A stretch of DNA of 64,000 nucleotides from Saccharibacter sp. EH611 (GCF_009834765.1 NZ_WVHP01000001.1:248001-312000), one strand, 5' to 3'. Shown: positions 54,070 to 64,000, numbered from the stretch's first letter. The notes: generated from the sequence alone by a model not told the origin. Numbers and translations are program-made.

Positions 54070-54543
54070 ATGTCTGACGATTCATCCCATACAGCCACCA
54101 CAACGCGCCTTGACCTAGACACAGCTGAAGAGTTGAAGGCCCCTCCTTGCTACACCGCAACAACGCACGACGTTGTCGTTAGCGTACGCACCTTTTGGCT
54201 GGAAGAGCATTCCACGCCAGAAGAAAGCCAGTATGCGTGGCTGTACCATGTCGTCATTGACAATGGCAGTTCTGAAAATCTGCAACTCTTGTCACGCAGC
54301 TGGACCACACTTGACGCAAACGGCCAACGGGAAGACACGCAGGGGCTCGGTGTGGTCGGAGAACAGCCCTTTATTGCCGCCAAAGGACAGTACCAATATA
54401 CGTCAGGTGCCGAGCTCAAAACCCCAACCGGGTTTATGAAAGGGCTCTTTCATATGATCGCCCCCGATAGTCGGCAACATTTTGACATCACCATCCCCAC
54501 TGTCAGTCTTGATAGCCCCCATCATGGCGGCCTCATCCATTAA
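54070..54543 (+). CDS. apaG: ApaG family protein
   Basis: 157 residues, a beta-sandwich ApaG domain from about 28: VVSVRTFWLEEHS, YHVVIDNGSSENLQLLSRSW, GVVGEQPFIAAKGQYQYTSG, TPTGFMKG, all family marks. ApaG has been tied to cobalt/magnesium phenotypes; molecular role uncertain. The 25-residue N-terminal extension is polar. Between metZ and ispDF in the same direction. Confidence 0.93.
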   Translation: MSDDSSHTATTTRLDLDTAEELKAPPCYTATTHDVVVSVRTFWLEEHSTPEESQYAWLYHVVIDNGSSENLQLLSRSWTTLDANGQREDTQGLGVVGEQPFIAAKGQYQYTSGAELKTPTGFMKGLFHMIAPDSRQHFDITIPTVSLDSPHHGGLIH

Positions 54544-54561
54544 GAAAAGGACTTTGCTGCC

Positions 54562-55785
54562 TTGAACGCCTCTCCTGCATCCTGTCGTCGTAAACGTGTT
54601 GCAGCCCTCCTCTTGGCCGCTGGTCGTGGGCGCCGTTTTGCTGCGAGCGCCCCGGCGACTACGCACGAAAAAGGTGCATCACAGCCAATCAGCAAACAGT
54701 TCCATACGCTTCGTGGCCTTCCTGTTATTCGCCATGCAGCCCTAAGCCTGCTGCCTCATGTTGACATAGTTCAACCCGTGGGGAATGATCCTCTGCTTGC
54801 TGAAGCGCTTCAAGGGTTAGACGTTCTTCCTCCCGTCAACGGTGGTGCAGAACGTCATGATAGCGTTAGGGCTGGTCTGGACGCGCTCGCTCAATTGCCC
54901 CAGCCACCAGACCTCGTTCTTGTCCATGATGGGGCACGCCCCTATGTCCCAGCCCGCGTCATAACCGATACAATCGCGGCTTTAGAGAAGCATAAGGGTG
55001 TGATCCCTGCCCTTCCAGTGAGCGACACACTCAAGAAGGTCGAGAACGACCTCATCACAGGCACCGTTTCCCGTGCAGGGCTCTGGCGCGCACAAACCCC
55101 ACAGGGTTTTTCCTTCCCTCTTCTACGTGAGCTCCATCATCGCCACCGCACCGCGCTGACAGACGATGCAGGGCTACTGGAACATGCCGGACATCCTGTC
55201 GCCATTGTTATGGGCTCAGAAGATATTATTAAATTGACTGTTTCGGAGGATTTGATGCGTCTCGACCGTGTCATGGACCAAAACCAACTCCCTATGCTGC
55301 CCCGCGTTGGGCTGGGCTACGATGTCCACGCTTTTGCCGAAAATCGTAAGCTTATTCTTTGTGGGATTGATATCCCCCATGAGCGCGGCCTCGCAGGGCA
55401 TTCTGACGCTGATGTGGGCATTCACACACTTTGTGACGCTATCTATGGTGCCCTTGCTGAAGGGGACATTGGGCAGCATTTCCCCCCCAGTGACGACAAA
55501 TGGCGCGACATGGATTCCGCACGTTTCCTTGTCCATGCCGGAGACCTTATCCGCTCCAAGGGTGGCATGTTAGTCAATGCTGACATCACCATCATTTGCG
55601 AACGCCCCAAGATCGGCCCTCATGCCCAAGCTATGCGCGAACGCCTTGCTGAGCTTCTCAAGGTCAATGTAAGCCGTATTTCTGTCAAGGCCACAACCTC
55701 AGAACGTCTGGGCTTTACAGGACGGGAAGAAGGCATTGCCGCAACAGCTGCTGTCAGCCTTATGGTGCCTGACAGCGGAGAATAA
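54562..55785 (+). CDS. ispDF: Bifunctional IspD-IspF
   Basis: 407 residues. IspD 1 to about 240: [41 protein letters not shown]. IspF about 247-407: [11 protein letters not shown] metal site, [39 protein letters not shown]. Together they make CDP-methylerythritol and the cyclic diphosphate in the MEP isoprenoid pathway (IspE acts between). The fusion is common in alphaproteobacteria. The start is TTG 54562, with AAAGGA about eleven bases upstream and no Met before the P-loop-like LLAAGRG. Confidence 0.96.
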   Translation: MNASPASCRRKRVAALLLAAGRGRRFAASAPATTHEKGASQPISKQFHTLRGLPVIRHAALSLLPHVDIVQPVGNDPLLAEALQGLDVLPPVNGGAERHDSVRAGLDALAQLPQPPDLVLVHDGARPYVPARVITDTIAALEKHKGVIPALPVSDTLKKVENDLITGTVSRAGLWRAQTPQGFSFPLLRELHHRHRTALTDDAGLLEHAGHPVAIVMGSEDIIKLTVSEDLMRLDRVMDQNQLPMLPRVGLGYDVHAFAENRKLILCGIDIPHERGLAGHSDADVGIHTLCDAIYGALAEGDIGQHFPPSDDKWRDMDSARFLVHAGDLIRSKGGMLVNADITIICERPKIGPHAQAMRERLAELLKVNVSRISVKATTSERLGFTGREEGIAATAAVSLMVPDSGE

Positions 55786-55799
55786 TCCCTCTCACGCCA

Positions 55800-55832
55800 G
55801 CCCCCTTTTCCCAAAAGGGGGCTTTTGCTTTT
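55800..55832. terminator. Bidirectional terminator
   Basis: GCCCCCTTTT (55800-55809) pairs with AAAAGGGGGC (55813-55822), loop CCC, then TTTTGCTTTT. Between ispDF (+) and the Atp12 gene (-). Confidence 0.9.
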
Positions 55833-55840
55833 GGGGCTGT

Positions 55841-56542
55841 TCAGCCTTGCCGCACGAGCGAGAGAAACTGCATCGCCTCACGAATATCTTGCTCTTTGCG
55901 CTCAAGCGTTTGGGCCATTTCCGCGTCATGCCCCCATTTCTTGAGCTGATAGCGCTCATCAGCTTGTCCAAGTGCTACAGCCTCTTCCAAGCTCAACACG
56001 TCATATATAACCGCAAGTGCGAGCAACAAGCTCCCAAAAACAGGAGCGATAACACCTAATGTTGCCAACGTATCTGCATCGAGGGTGCCTAATAAACGGG
56101 TCAGCCCTTCTTGATACGCCTGGGGATGAGAGAGCGGCATAATCCCTGTTGTGGCATCGGGGGACAAAGCGTGGTGATGCTTCGCCCATGCTAGCACACG
56201 TCCAACAAGCTGTTCATCCTGCGCAGCAGAGCGGTAACATAACGCGTCATCCAATCCATAGGCCAAGAGCTGCTCCCGCATCTCATCCATATATGGTGCC
56301 ACACGCTCAATCCGTGTGCCACTCATACGCGTGAGAGGCAGTTCCTCTGGCGTAAAGGGCGCTTTAGGCTCGATCGCCTGCCACTCCTTTACTAAAGCCT
56401 GCCCTAAAGCCTTAGAGGCTACCGCCAGTGTCGTGCCTTTAGGAAGCTTGACAGGACGGCCATCCAAGGCTGGCGCATATAACCCGCTTTTCTGCGTGTC
56501 TAAGGTCACCTCTTTCCAAAAACGTTTACGTGGCTGGCTCAT
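55841..56542 (-). CDS. ATP12 family F1-ATPase assembly chaperone
   Basis: 233 residues. RKRFWKEVTL, YAPALDGRPVKLPKGTTLAVAS (in two parts), EWQAIEP, LPLTRMSGTRIERV and CYRS match Atp12, the chaperone for the F1 alpha subunit. Found in alphaproteobacteria and mitochondria. The ATG overlaps the asmA stop (ATGA). Last gene of the minus-strand run; the ATP synthase genes are elsewhere. Confidence 0.94.
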   Translation of the reverse strand: MSQPRKRFWKEVTLDTQKSGLYAPALDGRPVKLPKGTTLAVASKALGQALVKEWQAIEPKAPFTPEELPLTRMSGTRIERVAPYMDEMREQLLAYGLDDALCYRSAAQDEQLVGRVLAWAKHHHALSPDATTGIMPLSHPQAYQEGLTRLLGTLDADTLATLGVIAPVFGSLLLALAVIYDVLSLEEAVALGQADERYQLKKWGHDAEMAQTLERKEQDIREAMQFLSLVRQG

Positions 56543-59112
56543 GGCTTTCCTCCAATCCCAAGGGCTTTGAGAATATCACTGGTGCGAGAATGCTCCCCTG
56601 ACAAAGCCGGAATAGGCAAACCATCATGACCATCACGCGCTTTACTAATCACCTCTTGGCAGAGATCCGCCGTTTCTGTGTCTTGGCCAATATCAAGCTG
56701 GTTTTGCCCACCTTCTGTGCGGAGCGACGTTATTTGCGGCGCTGTGATCGTCCCAGCAACACGCACCGGCATGCTCATCTCATTCCCAGCCAAGCTGACA
56801 TGTGGCAGAAGCTGCAATGACAAAGCACCATCATCAAGCTTCACCTGCCCATGCCCCTTCACGAGGAAATGCTTTGTCTGTGCACCGAGCGCTTCCAACA
56901 CGCCCTGCCCTTGATGGAGATTAACCCGAACAGCCGCACAACGCAGGCCCATCGTTCCATTCCCCAGCTTTAAGAACGCTGCGGCAGGGCCTGCCAGAGG
57001 AGCAAGAACAGAGGTATGAATCTGCCCCTTCACCACAGAAAGGCCCATCGCACCTTCTAAGGATGAGAGAAGAGCCTCTTGCGTGTCCCCTCGGGCCTCA
57101 AGCGCACCATCAAGCTGCACAGGCCCTTCAAAAACAGGAGACTGCCCAATAAAATGGAAAAACTGTGTTGACGGCATCATCCATGGGGTTGCTTGCACAC
57201 GCACCGTCATCGGATGCGTGGTGTTATCAACCTCGACTTTTGCTGAGAGCGCCACCCCACCAACATTGGCCTTTAATGGGTCAACCAACAGGCGGCGATC
57301 TCCAAGAGCTAAGGTTATATGAGCGTCGCGGTAATCCATGCCATAAAACGCTAATTGATCAGCCGTTAGATCCAGCAAAATATGATGCGTATCAAGAAAG
57401 GCACGCACGGCCTGAAGGCGATCAGAATGGTCTTGCGATCTTTGTGCCGAAGGGGAAGAAGCCTCCTCTCCCTCTCCTTGCACAGCAGCAGGAAGGAGAG
57501 CATCTCCGTCTGCATGCGTTAAATGAAGATGAGCATCAATAGAAGCCGGTTGGGTGGCAACAGGACGTGTAATAGAAAAGCGCCCATCTCCTCCAACTTC
57601 ACGGCTATCAAAATGCAAATCATGCACATCAAGCTGTTTGAGCCCCTGAGGTGAAAATGCCCCTGCGGATAGCTGCCCGTTTAGCGATAAGCCATGTACA
57701 ATAGTGCCAGAAAGCCCTTGTTCAATCCCCGGAAGCTCCGGTGCCTGCAACATATCGGCTTGTCCATCAAAACTCAGCTGACTGGCTTGACGTCCCAATG
57801 TCCCTTGGGCGTGAAACTGCACACCATCTTGTTCGGCCACTGTTTTATGCTCACGATGGCTTAATAACGTCATGAGGTTACGATCACGCCCTTGTAAGGT
57901 CGCTTCCAGGGGAACGGTGGGCTGATCCGGCTGTTTCCACGCCGCCACGCTTTTTTCCAACGTACCGAGCTGAGCTTGAACCTCCCACGAAAAGCGCCCC
58001 CAATCCGCGTCTCCATGAATGGTAAGTGGCGCAAGAGACGCGTCAGCATCCATTTGTAATTGCCGTAAATGCAACGGAGCTTCAATGCCGAGCGTGCCTT
58101 GTGGGAAATCAACACTGCCAAGCTGGACATGCATCTGGACTGGGTAGAGCTTCCCCGGTAGAGCCGCTAGCCGTTCAAGGAAACCGCCCGCTGGTAACTC
58201 TGATTCATCACGCTCACGCACATCCACCATACCACCGACAGACTGCACCGCTGGCACCCCAATATGAGGGAATAATTGTTCTATGTCGCGCAAATCTGCC
58301 CAATGACCTTGCATGCTGAGGCGTAAACCTTTCAAACGATGAGGGTCTGTAAAAGAACCATCCATCACCATCTGATCCTGCTGGCCTTCTTTTCCGAAAG
58401 TCAGCCCAAGACTAAAGCCCCATGGCTCACCTTGAGGCGTAGACGCCGAAAGAACGCGATGAAAAGAGCCCATACGCCCCTTAAAATTGAAAGGCGTTTC
58501 TCCATGATACGCATGAAGGTCAATCCACGGGCTCACACTATGCATGCCCTGTAAATCCAACGACGCAATCGCGAAACCGCCGCTGCGTTCCTCCCCTTTT
58601 CTTGAATGATCATCACGCCAAGACAGCTGGGCGCTCGTCACATGGAGCGCGTCAAAAGAGACTTTCCAGTGCGCATGTGAGGTGGCTGCTGAGGGAGCAT
58701 CACCCATTTTCCGTGCTGCAGGTTTGTCATCCGCCGCGAAAGGGAGCCAAGAAGAACAAACACCATCATGCGTGCGATGCAGGGTAATCTGGGCATTTTC
58801 AACGGTGAAATCTTGAAACGACACTTCCCGATGGAGCAACGCCAGAAGAGAAATATCCGCATGAACAGATCGAGCTTGCACAAAAGGCGTGCAACCAGAA
58901 CGCGTTAAGACCACCTGACCTGCATGGAAGGACGGCCACGGGAACACCTGGAACGAAGCCGTTTCCATCTTGAGGTCAAGGCCGGTTTGTTCATGAAAAG
59001 CCTGCGTGACATGGTCACGCACAGCCTTTTGGTCAATCAGCATATAAGTTCCGACACTGATGCCCAAAAGCATCACGACCAACATGATCAAAATTCCGAC
59101 CAGCTTTTTCAT
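56539..59112 (-). CDS. AsmA family protein
   Basis: 857 residues. One N-terminal membrane anchor (about 4-26), then an AsmA N-terminal domain (TGLDLKMETASFQVFPWPSF, VHADISLLALLHREVSFQDF) and repeated beta strands to a conserved C-terminus (GNGTMGLRCAAVRVNLHQGQ). AsmA-like proteins form long periplasmic grooves linked with phospholipid transfer to the outer membrane. AAAGG precedes ATG 59112, 27 bases after the RluA gene. The cargo cannot be read from sequence. Confidence 0.9.
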   Translation of the reverse strand: MKKLVGILIMLVVMLLGISVGTYMLIDQKAVRDHVTQAFHEQTGLDLKMETASFQVFPWPSFHAGQVVLTRSGCTPFVQARSVHADISLLALLHREVSFQDFTVENAQITLHRTHDGVCSSWLPFAADDKPAARKMGDAPSAATSHAHWKVSFDALHVTSAQLSWRDDHSRKGEERSGGFAIASLDLQGMHSVSPWIDLHAYHGETPFNFKGRMGSFHRVLSASTPQGEPWGFSLGLTFGKEGQQDQMVMDGSFTDPHRLKGLRLSMQGHWADLRDIEQLFPHIGVPAVQSVGGMVDVRERDESELPAGGFLERLAALPGKLYPVQMHVQLGSVDFPQGTLGIEAPLHLRQLQMDADASLAPLTIHGDADWGRFSWEVQAQLGTLEKSVAAWKQPDQPTVPLEATLQGRDRNLMTLLSHREHKTVAEQDGVQFHAQGTLGRQASQLSFDGQADMLQAPELPGIEQGLSGTIVHGLSLNGQLSAGAFSPQGLKQLDVHDLHFDSREVGGDGRFSITRPVATQPASIDAHLHLTHADGDALLPAAVQGEGEEASSPSAQRSQDHSDRLQAVRAFLDTHHILLDLTADQLAFYGMDYRDAHITLALGDRRLLVDPLKANVGGVALSAKVEVDNTTHPMTVRVQATPWMMPSTQFFHFIGQSPVFEGPVQLDGALEARGDTQEALLSSLEGAMGLSVVKGQIHTSVLAPLAGPAAAFLKLGNGTMGLRCAAVRVNLHQGQGVLEALGAQTKHFLVKGHGQVKLDDGALSLQLLPHVSLAGNEMSMPVRVAGTITAPQITSLRTEGGQNQLDIGQDTETADLCQEVISKARDGHDGLPIPALSGEHSRTSDILKALGIGGKP

Positions 59113-59139
59113 CAGCTGCGACCTTTCGCGTCTTAAAAA

Positions 59140-60111
59140 TTAGGAAATGCGTTTGGGTTTAGGAGCCGCCTGCACCACAAAGCCAAGCATCCGGAATGTA
59201 TCCACCATATGCTTTGGTAACGGCGCTGTCACACTCAGTGTTCCCCCCGCTGGATGCGGGAATGTTAACGTGCGGGCATGAAGATGCAGCCGCTTTGCAA
59301 AACCAGTGGGGTGTGGCGTCTTCGCGCCATAGCGAGGGTCTCCTAAAATAGGCGTCCCGAGGCTTTCACAATGCACGCGAAGCTGATGCGTGCGCCCTGT
59401 CAGCGGAGACAAAGCCAGCCAACTAAAGCGCTTCCCAGCGGCATCAAGCGTCTCATACGCACTTTTGGCCGATTGCGCGTCTTCATCACGACGACCTGCT
59501 GGCACAACGAGTGCCGCGCCACCTGCACCCACCTTAGCAAGAGGCTGATCAATCACCCCATCACCGGGCATCGGACGCCCAACTACAACAGCCCAGTACG
59601 TCTTCTCTACCGAACGGCTACGAAATGCAGCAGCCAGCTTTGCAGCAATCCCCGGTGTGCGTGCTAAAAGCAGCAAGCCCGACGTGTCACGGTCGATCCG
59701 ATGCACCAAACGTGGACGATCCCCGCCCGGCGGACGCAGCCCCTCCAGCATCATATCAATATGTTCATGAATACCCGGCCCACCCTGTGTCGCCAGACCA
59801 GAAGGTTTATTGAGCACAATAAGTTGATCATCTTGATACAAGATCATCGACTCGATTCGCCGCGTTAAATTTGGATCGGGCGGTGGCGGTGGAGCCGGAC
59901 GGCTTTGGTCAGGCAATGGCGGAACACGCACAGTCTGCCCCGGGAAAAGACGATGATTCGCCTGAACACGCTTCCCATCAACACGCACTTGCCCTTTACG
60001 GCACAGCTTCTGCAACGCTCCCTGCGTCAAATTCGGGTAATGACGACGGAACCAACGATCAAGGCGTAGGTCAGCCTCATCTTCGCTTATGATACGGTTT
60101 TCAACACTCAT
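59140..60111 (-). CDS. RluA family RNA pseudouridine synthase (RluC/RluD-like)
   Basis: 323 residues. An S4 RNA-binding domain (about 14-60), then the RluA catalytic domain with LVHRIDRDTSGLLLLAR (catalytic Asp) and GRTHQLRVHCESLGTPILGD (in two parts). It makes pseudouridine in 23S rRNA; the exact position is unclear, but the S4 domain favours the RluC/D group. The ATG overlaps the rarA TGA (ATGA at 60108). Confidence 0.93.
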   Translation of the reverse strand: MSVENRIISEDEADLRLDRWFRRHYPNLTQGALQKLCRKGQVRVDGKRVQANHRLFPGQTVRVPPLPDQSRPAPPPPPDPNLTRRIESMILYQDDQLIVLNKPSGLATQGGPGIHEHIDMMLEGLRPPGGDRPRLVHRIDRDTSGLLLLARTPGIAAKLAAAFRSRSVEKTYWAVVVGRPMPGDGVIDQPLAKVGAGGAALVVPAGRRDEDAQSAKSAYETLDAAGKRFSWLALSPLTGRTHQLRVHCESLGTPILGDPRYGAKTPHPTGFAKRLHLHARTLTFPHPAGGTLSVTAPLPKHMVDTFRMLGFVVQAAPKPKRIS

Positions 60112-61484
60112 GATTGGCGAGATGCCCGTTTCTGAGCCAACATGTCCAGACGTTTTATGATCCTTTCTTCAAATCCACGCTTAACGGGGTGGTAAAGTTG
60201 GACGCGTTCCATCCCATCAGGGAAGTAATTTTGCCCCGAAACGCCGTCTTCATAATTATGATCGTATTCGTACCCTTCCCCATAACCGAGGTCTTTCATC
60301 AACCCCGTCGGCGCATTACGAATATGGGCTGGTGGTATAAGACTTCCCGTCTTTTTAGCCAAAGCCCGCGCCGCCTTATAGCCCGCATACACCCCATTCG
60401 ATTTTGAGGCGACGGCCATATGCACCACCGCTTGTGCAAGGGGAACCTCTCCTTCTGGCGAACCCAAACGCTCATAAGCCTGCGCTGCTGCTTGCGCGAG
60501 AGGCAAAGACGACGGGTCAGCCTCTCCAATATCTTCTGCTGCAAAACGCACCAAGCGGCGCGCAATATAACGCGGGTCTTCCCCACCTTCTAACATACGC
60601 GCAAACCAATACAGGGCCGCGTCTGGGTCACTCCCACGGAGCGATTTATGGAGGGCAGAGATCAGATTATAATGCTCTTCGCGATCTCGGTCATAAAGGA
60701 CAGGGCGCCGCGCAAGCACTTTAGCCAGCTCTTGCGGCCCCAAGTGAGGCGCATCCTCTTGCGTGGTGAATGTGAGGAGCTGCTCCACCATGTTGAGCAA
60801 ATAACGCCCATCCCCATCAGCCATCGCCCGTAAAGATGCTCGCCCTTCACGCGTTAAGGGGAGGGTACGTTCCGTAAGCTGTTCTGCATGGGTCAGGAGG
60901 CCTTCAAGAGCTGCATCATCAAGGCGATTGAGAACAAGCACCTGACAGCGTGACAACAAAGCGGAATTTAGCGCAAAAGAAGGATTTTCCGTTGTGGCAC
61001 CAACCAGTACGACCGTGCCACGCTCCACGTAAGGGAGAAAACTATCTTGCTGCGTGCGGTTAAAACGATGGATTTCATCAACAAAAAGCAGCGTACCCTT
61101 ACCGGTGCTATCAAGGCGTTTATCAGCTTCTTCAAACGCCTTCCGCAAATCCGCAACGCCAGAAAAAACAGCGGAAAGCTGCGCGTAAAACAACCCGGCT
61201 TGTGAAGCTAAAAGATGGGCTATCGTGGTTTTACCACAGCCCGGGCCGCCCCATAAAATCAAGCTCGGCAACGTACCACGCGCAAGCATACGCGTCAGCG
61301 TGCCATCTTCTGCGAGAAGATGCTCTTGCCCCCGCACATCTTCCAGCCGTGTCGGACGGAGACGATCAGCCAACGGTTGCGTCCTCGGGGCAGAACGATG
61401 CCCCTGACCCGAGGAAGTCTGACGAGGCGCCATGTCTGACGAAGGAGAGGAAGACCCAAAAAGATCAGACGTATCGGCTGTCAT
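60108..61484 (-). CDS. rarA: Replication-associated recombination protein RarA (MgsA)
   Basis: 458 residues. The clamp-loader-like AAA core carries GGPGCGKTT, LLFVDEIHRFNRTQQD and TTENPSFALNSALLSRCQV (in parts); the C-terminal MgsA domain has a YKAARA..K stretch. It acts at stalled forks together with SSB. GAGAGGA lies eight bases before ATG 61484; longer readings start before the ribosome site. The stop overlaps the RluA gene. Confidence 0.95.
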   Translation of the reverse strand: MTADTSDLFGSSSPSSDMAPRQTSSGQGHRSAPRTQPLADRLRPTRLEDVRGQEHLLAEDGTLTRMLARGTLPSLILWGGPGCGKTTIAHLLASQAGLFYAQLSAVFSGVADLRKAFEEADKRLDSTGKGTLLFVDEIHRFNRTQQDSFLPYVERGTVVLVGATTENPSFALNSALLSRCQVLVLNRLDDAALEGLLTHAEQLTERTLPLTREGRASLRAMADGDGRYLLNMVEQLLTFTTQEDAPHLGPQELAKVLARRPVLYDRDREEHYNLISALHKSLRGSDPDAALYWFARMLEGGEDPRYIARRLVRFAAEDIGEADPSSLPLAQAAAQAYERLGSPEGEVPLAQAVVHMAVASKSNGVYAGYKAARALAKKTGSLIPPAHIRNAPTGLMKDLGYGEGYEYDHNYEDGVSGQNYFPDGMERVQLYHPVKRGFEERIIKRLDMLAQKRASRQS

Positions 61485-61538
61485 ATCCATATTCCTCTCA
61501 CCACCATAACCTAATGAGCATTCCATCGTTACCGCCAA

Positions 61539-64000
61539 TCAATGCAAGATATGACGTAGCATTCCAGGGAGGAAGACGGAAAGCGGATAAGTCTGAAAGG
61601 TCGGCTTATCAAAAGTGCCGTCCAACGTGTAGGTCAGCGCCATCACACCACTACCCTTTTCTGGGGCAAAAAACGACCGCATCCCAAACAATCCCCCCGC
61701 TGCATGGTTTAATCCAAAAAGCGGTGAAACCGTTCCTTTAAGCAAGAGATGCTGAGCAACAATGTCAATATTCCCCTCAAGGGTGGCCCCAACGATTGCG
61801 TTGCTCAACTGCCCATCTTCAACCGTCATAACGGTATGACTCATTTTAACCGTGGCAGAGCCTGTCAGATTCTCAAACCGGTCACGCTCAATTTGTCCCC
61901 AATGAAGCGGCGCAAACACCGTTGCCGCCGTTAAGGCCGCCGGAGGATGAGCCAACGCGAGATCACGCACACTCACGTGACCTGTAAACGGGCCTAATCC
62001 CAATCCCCACATGCCATAATCATTGTCTGATGATGGAGAAGAAGCTGTAAACCGCCCTTCCAGATAAACATGGCCGCCATCAAGCTGTTGATAACCCTCA
62101 AGCTCTTTGACAAGAGAGCTTAAACTGCTGATATCAACCTTGAACACATGGCTTTGTCTCTCTTGAGGCTCAGGCTCTAGCTGCACAGAAAGAGCTTGCG
62201 GCCCTTTTGCATGAAAAACAGCCTGCTCCAACCGGCGTCCTTTCCATGCGACAGTCGCAGACATATCCGTCAGCGTTTTATCCTGCCGGTAGAACACACG
62301 CCCAGACTGAAGAGAAACAGCCCATTCCCCTGAAGGAAGAAGAGGCTTGGCATAATCCCGATGCGGGGGATGTGAAGAACGCAGCGCCCCTGTGGAAGAT
62401 TGATGAGCTTGAAACCACGGGCTCACATCCAAACTCTCTGCTATCACGTCAATATGGTAGGGTGTGTTGTCTTTTGCCCCTATAGGCCAAGACGCCTGCA
62501 GACGCCCCACATTGCGCCCGAGGGTCATATGATCCACACGCACCCCAAAGACGCGGCCCTTTTTCACCATAGCACCGCCAACGAGAAAGAGCGCAGGCCC
62601 CCGTGCACGCAAATTCGTGACTGCTTGAATACGAGAATCAAGAGTGCGAATATGCGCGCTCAACGATGTCGGCACACCCGCCGGCTTAACCCAAGACGGC
62701 ATACGCAACGCCACGGGGGTAAAGTCTGCATTGATCTGCACCTCTCCCTGACGGTGCTTATGGCCAAGACCTTTTTGCACATAAACAGCCGTGACCGGCG
62801 CAGCACCGCTCATCATCCCAGAAGGAAGAGACAGCCCTATCTTGCGCAAGAGCACCGCATCAAGCGCTGTCTGTGCCCTGACAGACCGCAACACACGCCC
62901 TGGCTCGTTGGCTTGAAAACGTTCTTCTGCAACCACATCAGCAGGAATATGGCGAATATCTGCCTTGCCTTGGAAACGAATTGCCTGTGACGTCACCTGA
63001 AGCTGCCCTTGCCCCCGCTTCACAGCACCAAGAGCAGGTGAGTCAAAAGTAATATTTTGACACTCCGCCTGAGCATCAAAATGAATATCGCCCATCTTCA
63101 CTGATTTATCGAGCGGCAAGCTTACTGACAGTTCACCCGCAACCTTTCCTGCCGGTTGACGTAACGACAGCGGATGATTCGATAACAGATGAAGCCTTGG
63201 ATGAGAGAGCACATTTAAAAATGACGGAAAAGCACCATCTAAACCCAGTTGAATATGAGCAAATTGGCTATGCCGTCGCAAAATACCCGTTAGGGTAATC
63301 CGCCCTCGTGGCACCGCAATCGTCGCATGCTGCCCATCTGAAAGCTGGCCATGAGCAACATCAATCTGCAGCGTATTGGGGTCAAGAAAACGTGCTGATG
63401 CCTCTACATTCGTCACGGGTTGAACAGGACGTAACCATGAGACAGAGAGCGCATGCCCTCTCAACTGTCCCTCTAGGCGCTGAACGCTCAAGCCCTTCAG
63501 CCCTGTCGCACTATGAAGCTGCGTATCAATGGCTAACCCATCACCCCGCCCTTCTGTCATGTTGGTTGTAATCCAACGCCGCGCCCCTTTAGCCATGCCA
63601 TAAGGCCAAATAGAACCCAAAGTCGCAAAATCGAAGGCTGGAATACGGGCTTGCACAGCAATATCAACAGCAGAAGGATGCAGCATATCATCAATCTGCA
63701 CGTGTGATGACAGCATGACGGGCACCATCTGATGATGGCTATCACGCATCACTAAGCGAATACGACCTTGATCCAGCACAACATGCTGCAAAGGCTGGTT
63801 GCCCTGCCATCTAACATCAAAACGCCCATGCCCCTCTTGCACATGAAGAGGATCATGACCTGTTTGTAAAATATCTCCCGCTCCTAAAGAAAACTCTGCT
63901 TGCAAATTTAAGGGCCGCCCGCCCATTCCTTTAGGTTGCACATCACCTTCGGCATGAAGCTGTATAGGCAGCTGCCACCGTTTCACATCATGTGCATCAA
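61539..64000 (-). CDS. YhdP/AsmA-like DUF3971 protein, 5' end outside the window
   Basis: At least 820 residues in an open frame that runs off the right edge, so it is partial at the N-terminus. Long runs of alternating beta strands, a DUF3971-like middle, and a conserved end (GTVSPLFGLNHAAGGLFGMR, then GVMALTYTLDGTFDKPTFQTYPLSVFLPGML, read in parts). It resembles YhdP-type AsmA relatives, which help carry phospholipids between membranes. It heads a run with rarA, RluA, asmA and atp12 in the same direction, 54 bases before rarA. Confidence 0.85.
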   Translation of the reverse strand, partial: DAHDVKRWQLPIQLHAEGDVQPKGMGGRPLNLQAEFSLGAGDILQTGHDPLHVQEGHGRFDVRWQGNQPLQHVVLDQGRIRLVMRDSHHQMVPVMLSSHVQIDDMLHPSAVDIAVQARIPAFDFATLGSIWPYGMAKGARRWITTNMTEGRGDGLAIDTQLHSATGLKGLSVQRLEGQLRGHALSVSWLRPVQPVTNVEASARFLDPNTLQIDVAHGQLSDGQHATIAVPRGRITLTGILRRHSQFAHIQLGLDGAFPSFLNVLSHPRLHLLSNHPLSLRQPAGKVAGELSVSLPLDKSVKMGDIHFDAQAECQNITFDSPALGAVKRGQGQLQVTSQAIRFQGKADIRHIPADVVAEERFQANEPGRVLRSVRAQTALDAVLLRKIGLSLPSGMMSGAAPVTAVYVQKGLGHKHRQGEVQINADFTPVALRMPSWVKPAGVPTSLSAHIRTLDSRIQAVTNLRARGPALFLVGGAMVKKGRVFGVRVDHMTLGRNVGRLQASWPIGAKDNTPYHIDVIAESLDVSPWFQAHQSSTGALRSSHPPHRDYAKPLLPSGEWAVSLQSGRVFYRQDKTLTDMSATVAWKGRRLEQAVFHAKGPQALSVQLEPEPQERQSHVFKVDISSLSSLVKELEGYQQLDGGHVYLEGRFTASSPSSDNDYGMWGLGLGPFTGHVSVRDLALAHPPAALTAATVFAPLHWGQIERDRFENLTGSATVKMSHTVMTVEDGQLSNAIVGATLEGNIDIVAQHLLLKGTVSPLFGLNHAAGGLFGMRSFFAPEKGSGVMALTYTLDGTFDKPTFQTYPLSVFLPGMLRHILH

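Noticed and set aside
1-64000. CRISPR array, prophage, integrase or insertion sequence
   Set aside because: No spaced direct repeats, transposase or integrase frames were seen. The two tRNA genes have no duplicated 3' ends nearby that would suggest attachment sites.

Overview
The window reads as a chromosomal segment of an alphaproteobacterium, most likely an acetic acid bacterium (Acetobacteraceae). Pointers are a transketolase / fused transaldolase-glucose-6-phosphate isomerase / 6-phosphogluconate dehydrogenase / gluconokinase block, an Atp12-type F1 chaperone, a CtrA-type regulator, a fused IspDF and a SAM-II riboswitch on metZ. The species cannot be fixed from sequence reading alone. There is no insertion sequence, integrase, phage gene or CRISPR array. 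Most of the window is dense housekeeping sequence with frequent ATGA stop/start overlaps.

Layout. 1-3079 (+): end of a histidine operon, hisH (partial), a GNAT-HisA fusion, hisF, hisE, then a HIT hydrolase, followed by tRNA-Glu(CTC). 3.5-6.0 kb: nitroreductase, a short-chain dehydrogenase with a Tat-type leader, and a remnant of an autotransporter barrel. 6.1-11.9 kb: a ter-like module, with a DUF475/TerC-like membrane protein, a TerD protein and a VWA protein on the minus strand, and a TelA-like coiled-coil protein, an unrecognised proline-rich coiled-coil protein and a short LplT-like transporter on the plus strand. 12-17.3 kb: glycerol dehydrogenase, panC, a flavoprotein and a HerA-like ATPase. 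17.4-26.3 kb (-): tkt, tal-pgi, gnd, HAD phosphatase, pgl, rpiA and gntK. This is the pentose-phosphate/gluconate block, without zwf. 26.5-30.2 kb (+): ankyrin protein, hisC, a small basic protein behind a Shine-Dalgarno-masking hairpin, an M29 aminopeptidase and a hypothetical protein. 30.6 kb: a CtrA-like regulator with Glu at the phosphoacceptor position.

31.4-47.5 kb (-): a long co-directional block reading secA, yebC, ruvC, ruvA, ruvB, ybgC, tolQ, tolR, tolA, tolB, pal, cpoB, tilS, ftsH, glmM. It covers protein export, Holliday junction resolution, the Tol-Pal envelope machine, tRNA-Ile lysidine modification, membrane proteolysis and the start of peptidoglycan precursor synthesis. 47.9-55.8 kb (+): parvulin PPIase, argJ, type II NADH dehydrogenase, a 2OG-Fe(II) dioxygenase, then tRNA-Gly(CCC) on the minus strand, the SAM-II riboswitch with metZ, apaG and ispDF. 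55.8-64 kb (-): an AsmA/YhdP-like giant protein (cut by the window edge), rarA, an RluA-type pseudouridine synthase, an AsmA protein and an Atp12 chaperone.

The points I find most worth following are the CtrA-like protein with Glu-51, the hairpin over the ribosome binding site of the 82-residue basic protein, the GNAT-HisA fusion, and the ter-like module with its TerD-tagged VWA protein and orphan coiled-coil protein.
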